Assembly: GCA_947044365.1 (NCBI GenBank)
Contig: OX345637.1
Span: 6,070,201 to 6,134,200, forward strand
Direction: 5' to 3'
Source: Petrosia ficiformis
Lineage: Eukaryota > Porifera > Demospongiae > Haplosclerida > Petrosiidae
Length of the DNA stretch: 64,000 nucleotides
Shown: piece after piece, positions 57,558 through 64,000 of the stretch
How the letters are laid out: each line of letters starts with the position of its first letter
Position numbering within the stretch: the stretch's first letter is position 1
Translations under genes and position numbers: made by a program
The notes under the pieces: generated by a model
Told to the model about the DNA's origin: nothing
Seen by the model: only the letters and a program-made list of their open reading frames with translations
Database searches by the model: none

Positions 57558-60500
57558 TTACTTCTGTGCAGCTTCTGATTGACCAAGACAGACTAGAAGT
57601 TCATAAAGATCTTGACGAGATCCTTTCGTTTTATTTCTCCATGTTTTCAATAGCTGTAGAGCTTGTATACTGATCTTTTTGTACTTTTTCTTGATCTCCT
57701 CCAGTTCATCATCTGAAACATCAACTAACCCAGCTAATTCTGTCAAGTCATCAATAAAGTGACGACTACACCGAATGAGATCAGGATCAGTGGGAGGAAC
57801 TTTTGGATCGACTTGTACTATGTGAGATGAGGAAATGGATGTAGATTCATCAATAATGGAGGGTAACACAGGCACTGGATACTGTAATAAGAATTATAGT
57901 GTTTTTACTTAAATATTGTTTATTCCATCAAACTCACAGCACCACCATTGTTGACTTTATTAACAGACTTCTCTACAATTGAGACTTGCAATTGGTCTTG
58001 AGGAGAAATAGGAGTTGGCAAAGGAAGACCACTTTCATCTTTATCAACAGACACTAATCCTGATTGCTACATAATAGTAATTATATAAATTTGTATAATA
58101 ATTGCTGTATCACAATTTCATTAATTTCAAGTTCATCCCTGAATATAATATGTGTACACAAATGATAAAGCAACGAGTAGTGTCTTTGAGTATTTCATTT
58201 GTAGACTCTTACATTAGTAAAACTTGTTTGAGTTATGTGTTCCTTTTCTTGCTTTGGGGCATATTCTTCATCAGTTACCCTGTAACAGTAGAAAATAATT
58301 TAATATTGTGTATGAGTAAACAGAAAAAAGATTTACTTTTTGGCAAGTTGTTGTAATCCAATTGTTTCTAAAGTCTCCACTAATTGCTCACGTTCTCCAC
58401 CTCTTCTTTCCCAATCAAATAGGAGATGAAAACAAACATCATCGTGTTTTGATACATCTTTTTGAAGGGTCTGCAATTGTGATGTCATCCCAACAACCGC
58501 AGCTAGACTTGTTAGCTTGTCACCAATCTCTTGAGAAACATGAAAGATTTCCTTTTCTGATAGTCTTCTGCTCTTCTGTGTGAAGGGTAGTATGTGCATA
58601 ATTATATTACTTCACAGGAAATACTAAACTACACAGAAACTACATATACATATATTATTGGCAAAAGAGCATAATAGGTTTCCTATATATGCTATCATTG
58701 GACATACCTCATTTGAGTATTCACCAGGAAACCAACAGGATTCTTCTGGAGTAGGTCTTCGATAATCATCACATTTTTCACAGTACAGTGGGAGGTCAAT
58801 TGTCTGATGAGTACTGTGAATGAGGTGATGTGGATCAAAGCCACAATTACACTCTGATCCTTGACATACAAACTTGATTTCTCTTGTTACTCTAGAAACA
58901 CGGGGGCTTGTTGGCTGATCTTCGTCATCATCATTAATTCCTTCAATTGATAACAAACACTCCTCGACACGACGACAGCTCGTCTCTAGTGTGTCTTGAA
59001 GATTTTGGCAAACTTTCTGGAATGATTCCGGGGCATCAAGAGCGTAACGTAAAATATCAACTTGGATAGCGTTATGTATCTCAGTGAGGGTGACATGGTC
59101 AATAGGAGGATCACCGAAACGAAATGTGACTCGGTTTCGGAAAATGCCTTTGGCAAAGTGTAAATGACATAGTGGAGATCCAGCCATAATAGTGACTAGA
59201 CGTGTGAAGAAACCCGGGGTCACATAACCTGTACCGAAGATCATGTGTAGGAGTGTAGCTCTCATGAGATACCCAGCTGAAGCAATGGTAGGATCTCCTT
59301 TATAACTTGATAGAACTGCAGGTAAGAAGAACTGCTTTACACTCGGAATGTAATATTGATTTGTTTCGACTTGTGCTGCTAAACGAAAGTGCACAAGCAG
59401 CTCAATCATCTCTTCGGGTTTTATACCCTCACATTCTCTCCATACAGCTACATAGAGAGGTTGTACAAGTATACCTTTCTCACGAAGAAGGTTCCACATC
59501 AACATTGTTTCATATGTTTCTCTTCCTTCAAGTGTGAGAACCTTTCCGAGACAGTCCACAAACCATTTGGGACTGAGTATAACCTTATCTTTAAGGCCTT
59601 TTATGTGAGGATAGAATAAAACCACTCCAAGATCATGATAAAACATGAGGACTTTGGGGACATCCTCATGTTTGATCTTGCAGGCTACACCAATGGCATG
59701 TGCTTCTGAGAGGCTGATGGTGTTTCTTTTGTCTTTCACTAGCATCTGTAAGACCTTTCGAAATAGAACCCAACTGATTGGGGTTTTGACAATCAGCTTC
59801 TTGAGGGTGAAATCATAAATTTCATTTCTCAAGTTTCTGTATGTTTCATCTTCCCCTTCTGTACCTGCTGTTGTGTTATCAACAACAAATACCTTCTTCA
59901 TTACTTCTGAGTATACTTTGCCACTCAGATGTTTCTCCATTTTTGTCGTGACATTTCTCTTCTCATCTGGTGTCAGCTTATCCCCTCGGGTACCAATGGT
60001 TATAATACGAGGATATTCCAGTAAAGCCTGATCTGCATCATGCTTTGCAAGGTGAGCATGGATATTTGTCATCCATCCTTCCATCAGCTCAAGTGTAGTC
60101 ATGTTGGTTTCTTCTCCTACAATCTCTCTTCCTCGTTGATATTGGACTGATTTCCATCGCAAAAGGAAATCTTTAGAAGCATCAAACAGGAGAAGGAACA
60201 TGGTACGAGATGTTAGAAAAGCTGGTAGTACCTCCAGAAACACTGGCTGACCTCCACAATCCCATAAGTGTAGGAAAGGTTGAGGCTTCAGATTTCGAAT
60301 CTCATCAGGACGTAATCGTTTGGCTCGCTCTATTGCTTGTGACAGAATTGAATTGACTGATGTCTTTTCAAACTGTTCAACATCTTTGTGTGAAATGCTT
60401 GAAGAGGGTATCATATTTGCTATTGGGAACAGAGTTGCTGCTGCCACAGTAGCTGCAACAGTACTTAAGAGATTGTGAGCACTCCTTGGGTTCTTGCAAA

Positions 60501-61262
60501 CTATCGCTAATAACTGTGCTAATTCATTTAGTTCGTCATCATCGGTTACTTCTCTCCATTCTTTACTTTCCTCATCTCCGACTTTTGCCCACTCATATCC
60601 AACTGGTCTAACTGATTGGACATTGGCAACAATTGTGCTGTTGGCTTCTGAATCGATTGGTAAGTTCATAAGTCCGCGTTTTAGACTCGTCTTCCCTACA
60701 CCAGCAGAACCAAGTAACATGATACGAGCATATGCAACTTCAAGTTCTCTGTTAGAAAGACCTCTCTGATAAGCTATAAACATGTAAAACGTAATTACAA
60801 ATTCAAAAAGATAATTAACTACTACAACACCTTCATCGTCATCTTGCTTTCTCTGGGAAAAGATATAAGATAGACATAACACAAATTATGTAAAATAAAA
60901 TGTAAAAACTATATATATACAATATATGGGCATATAATAATGGGGCATGAAAATTATTTGTGCAACAGTAATTATGATAGTGACAGCAATGACATGGAAT
61001 GAACCCATGATGGTGCAGAACCCTCCACTTCTGAATAGAAAACATGTACTCACAATTATTCATAAAAAATAACCATGTCTCTTCAAGGAACATTTTATAA
61101 TTGTATGGAGTATGGATAGTGTTACTATACATCTTGACTGTGATTGAACTCATTTTAAATGGACACAAACATATATAATTATAAATAATTATATAAATAT
61201 ATACGTAGTTCAAACCCCTGGGAAAGCAATCAGAGTGATGGCCCTACCTGAAGTAAGCAAAC
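57558..61262 (-). CDS. Roco (Roc-COR) GTPase with two death domains, copy A
   Basis: Exons: 61248-61262 (VCLLQ), 60831-60852 (RKQDDDE), 58708-60773 (Roc-COR, 689 codons), 58337-58575 (death domain 1), 58213-58279, 57938-58066, 57558-57891 (death domain 2). Phases agree at every junction. Motifs are the P-loop GSAGVGKTS, DCGGQ, TRGDK in Roc, and COR with LSPKWFVDCLG. Death domain 1 contains IGDKLTSLAAVVGM and WERRGGEREQLVETL; death domain 2 contains ELAGLVDVSDDELEEI and TWRNKTKGSRQDLYELL. Roco proteins bind GTP and dimerise through COR; death domains recruit partners in apoptosis or innate signalling, so this is probably a cytosolic signalling scaffold. The true first exon was not found; a retroelement begins about 430 bp upstream. 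The final AAG-TAA stop overlaps a consensus donor GTAAGT, so a further exon is possible. Confidence 0.8.
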
Positions 61263-61689
61263 CTAGTTTCTAATTTTTTGTTATAACTTTTATATAATTT
61301 ATATTTCGATCAAACTTGGTATAAAATTGTCAAAATACACAAAATCAAACTGAAAATGGAGGATTGACAAAGTAAATGATATAGTTATAGTGGAGTAGTA
61401 ATGTATTTTCTCTCTTCACTGTTCAATTAGTTGTTATGATTTCATCTGATTATTTATTTTGAATGCATGTGTGCTGGTAGTAGTTATCTGAACAGGTCGA
61501 GTCAACAGTATAGGTATCAAAGCCAAATTATGCGTTGCAGGTAATAAAATCATGTTTGCCATACTTCATTGTTGTAAATAATGTGGCAAAACAACTTGAC
61601 ACATAAAGACATTGCAATATTGATTCAGTATTGTTCAACTGTAAATATATACTGCTATTGGTTAGATCACAATGGATATACAACGGAAA
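61263..61689. other. 5' flank of copy A, homologous to the copy B intron
   Basis: Aligns by eye with 37,607-38,040 of copy B (GATTGACAAAG, AATGATATAG, TATACTGCTA and others). Homology ends where the retroelement begins. No counterpart of the Met-Ala-Gln exon or the 130-bp array is present. Confidence 0.55.
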
Positions 61690-64000
61690 GTTGAAATGGA
61701 CCTACAAGGTGTTCTGGCTTGAGAAGTAATAGATAGTAGAGCCAACATCACTATCACGAACGCGAAGCTGTTTAAGAGTGTTGCTACCGTAGCTCACCTT
61801 AAAAATAAAGCATTCCAAGAAGTAGATAAAGTGCCGTACACCTATTACAAGCAGACATTTAAATTGGATGGAAAAATCGATCTTGACTTTAATTTTAATA
61901 GACGGACAACGCACACCCCAGTACACTTGAAGATGGATGCCAGAGTGTGATGGCTACAGTTCAGGTTTAAGAGACAGAGAAACTCTCTAGACTACTGGTG
62001 TTGGAACTTTCTGGTTTGCAGAGGAAGGTAGTGATGGATCACAGTTTGGTAATTCATTAATACAACTCACAAATGAGGGATGTGCCAAATCTTTGATTGA
62101 AAACCCCACTGGAATTACACAAACATTAGAGATCTAAGTTTGGCCTCGGACAGCCCAGTGAAGCCATTTGTATTGTTCCAGAAAAGGAAGAGTCATTGGA
62201 TCAGGAAGAGAATTCTGCCAGAATAGAGGTGGTGAAAACAGAGGATGTTGATAAAAGGAAGATGAAGTTGAGCAGCATAACAGCAGAAGTTCGACATTAC
62301 AGTATGAAGAGAAAGCGAGGCTACATCAGTTGTTGTTAGATAATAATCATGCATTTGTTATTGAGGATTGTGACAGGAGTGAGACAGATCTCATCCAAAT
62401 GAGAATAGACACTGGAGATGCCACTCTGAGGATACAACCAGTACATCACACACCATTTGCAACTAGACAAGAAATTGCCAAACACCTCTAGAAGATGAAA
62501 GCTCAAGAAGTGACTAGCCTAGTAGTACTTGTCCAAAAGAAGGATGGTTCTTTTCGCTTCTGCATAGATTGCAGAGCACTCAACTCCATCACTAAGCCTA
62601 CATACCCCGAATTAATGACATGTTGGACCAGCTAGGGAATCAGACCTGGCTGCTGGTTATATGCAAGCACAGATGCATCACGAGTTACTAGCACCTGATG
62701 ACTCCCAATGATATTAGGCCAAACCCAACGTTAGTTACAGCTCTGAAAGAGTTCAGTAGACCTCAGTGTTTGAAAGAGCTCAGACAATTTTTGAGGCTGG
62801 TGTCATTCTATTGACATTGTATCAAAGGATTTGCCAAGATCGCACATCCACTGCACAGTTTGACACAGAAAGGGACTCCATTTGAGTGGACAAGCTACTG
62901 CGAAGAAGCATTCGAGCAAATAAAGGAGAAACTGATAACATCACCCACATTACCTATACCCCAACTTCACAGCTAATTTCACCTTGGAAACGAGTGCTAG
63001 TGCCAAGGACGTGGGAGCAGTCTCATCTTAGGAGCAAGCTGATCACTGGCTCCACCCTGTGGCTTATGTCAGTTTGGCATTATGCTGTTACTGAAATAAA
63101 AACGCTTACTGTTATGTGAGTTGTTAGTCATTTTCATGTCTGTCTTTACGGACACGATGTAACGGTGTACATGAACCATGTTGCTGTAAAGGCTGTGCTG
63201 TAAACATCAAACCCATCTGGCAAGCATGCCAGATGGTGGAGTACGTTATTTGGAAGCAGGTTAAGAGGTATCAAGATTGTGTACAGAGCAGGCAGAAAAC
63301 AGTTGCCTTGTCTCACTCTGCACCAAATGATCCGCCAGTTACCAATTTGTTAACCCATTTCATGCAGGATTTATGTAAGATGTTGGGGATCCACATGACA
63401 GCCTACCATCCACAGTACGATGGGATGGTGGAGGATTTTAACAGAACACCAAACAAAATTCCCCGTAAACATGTCTCAATTTGGAAATCAGTGGGACCAA
63501 TGCCTCCATGGGGCTCTGTGGGTGTATCGGAATACCCTACATGATGCAACAGGGGGAAAGCCTTCATTTCTGTTGTTTATGATAGACTGCAAAACACGAT
63601 CTGAAGTAGCATATTTACCCTCATCTACTCTATGCCTGGCACATGTAGTTGATTATAGGGAAAAGCTTATGCTTTCCCTCTCATCAGCAAGACAACTTGC
63701 TGCCGCCAATGTGAGGAAAGCTCAAATAAAGTACAAGAGAGCCTATGCCAAAACTTGCAATTGTAATAGTGCACCTTTTAAGATTGGTGAGTGGGTACTT
63801 GTTCGTTTTCTCTCAGATCAGTCTGGTTCAAACAGAAAGTTTTCTAGACCATGGCAAGGTTCCTATAGGGCAGAAGTTTTGATATGTTTTGAAGTATGGG
63901 CCAAATTGACTCAACAATGGTTAGTGTGTGCGCCATTGGGAATTCAACTGAGCCAGGAGTTAATGCTGTTAGTGATAACACAATCTGTGTCATCTGGCCC
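61690..64000 (+). mobile_element. decayed Ty3/gypsy-type retroelement, 3' end beyond window
   Basis: In order on the plus strand with many stops and frame changes: an aspartic-protease-like segment (about 61,700-61,960, with the active-site triad altered to IDSRAN), a reverse-transcriptase start (KKDGSFRFCIDCRALNS near 62,530), a deleted RT core, an RNase-H-side segment (HPLHSLTQKGTPFEW near 62,845), then an integrase end (MTAYHPQYDGMVEDFNRT near 63,398) and a chromodomain-side tail. No long terminal repeat was identified. It is not functional as shown. Confidence 0.8.

Noticed and set aside
59307..59619. Plus-strand frames of 76 codons over the Roc-COR exon, repeated at 35,522-35,834
   Set aside because: They are present in both copies only because the minus-strand coding exon is duplicated.

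Overview
This window looks like a low-GC metazoan genome, most likely a demosponge such as Amphimedon. That placement is inferred from gene content and style; no species-specific marker was checked. Supporting signs are short, repeat-rich introns with GT-AG boundaries, a conserved metazoan gene with at least 18 exons (TRAPPC9), Roco GTPases fused to death domains, a large beta-helix/multi-pass membrane protein, and many decayed mobile elements.

Layout. (1) 1-23,400, + strand: the 3' two thirds or more of a TRAPPC9 gene, whose splice sites and phases join consistently through 18 exons. Its introns are full of tandem TACATG repeats. They also hold three copies of a ~700-bp inverted-repeat element, a run of tyrosine-recombinase (Crypton-like) elements, and a ~0.8-kb minisatellite. 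(2) 23,881-27,723, +: an intronless 1280-residue membrane protein. (3) 29,010-30,128, +: a pyruvoyl-type histidine decarboxylase, an enzyme otherwise known from bacteria, here with an N-terminal signal-like segment. (4) 33,000-61,300, - strand: three tandem copies of a Roco (Roc-COR) gene with two C-terminal death domains. Copy A (57.5-61.3 kb) is open, copy B (33.0-42.2 kb) has one nonsense codon in Roc, and copy C (52.1-54.4 kb) is a truncated pseudogene. (5) 61,690-64,000, +: a broken Ty3/gypsy-type retroelement abutting the 5' side of copy A.

The most unusual structure is at 40,029-41,640, in the 5' part of Roco copy B. Twelve 130-bp repeats are almost identical except for one base triplet. 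Read on the - strand, that triplet lies between an acceptor-like TTCATTAG and a donor-like GTGAGT. The array sits between a candidate first coding exon (ATG GCA CAA, then GTAAGT) and a further AG-GAG-GTGAGT site, all in phase 0 with the downstream exons. It therefore looks like a tandem array of 3-nt microexons that adds one amino acid per repeat. Transcript data are needed to confirm this.

How the genes relate: TRAPPC9 serves vesicle tethering, and the Roco/death-domain cluster is probably a signalling or innate-immunity type family evolving by tandem duplication and decay. The histidine decarboxylase would make histamine. There is no evidence that these three groups act together.
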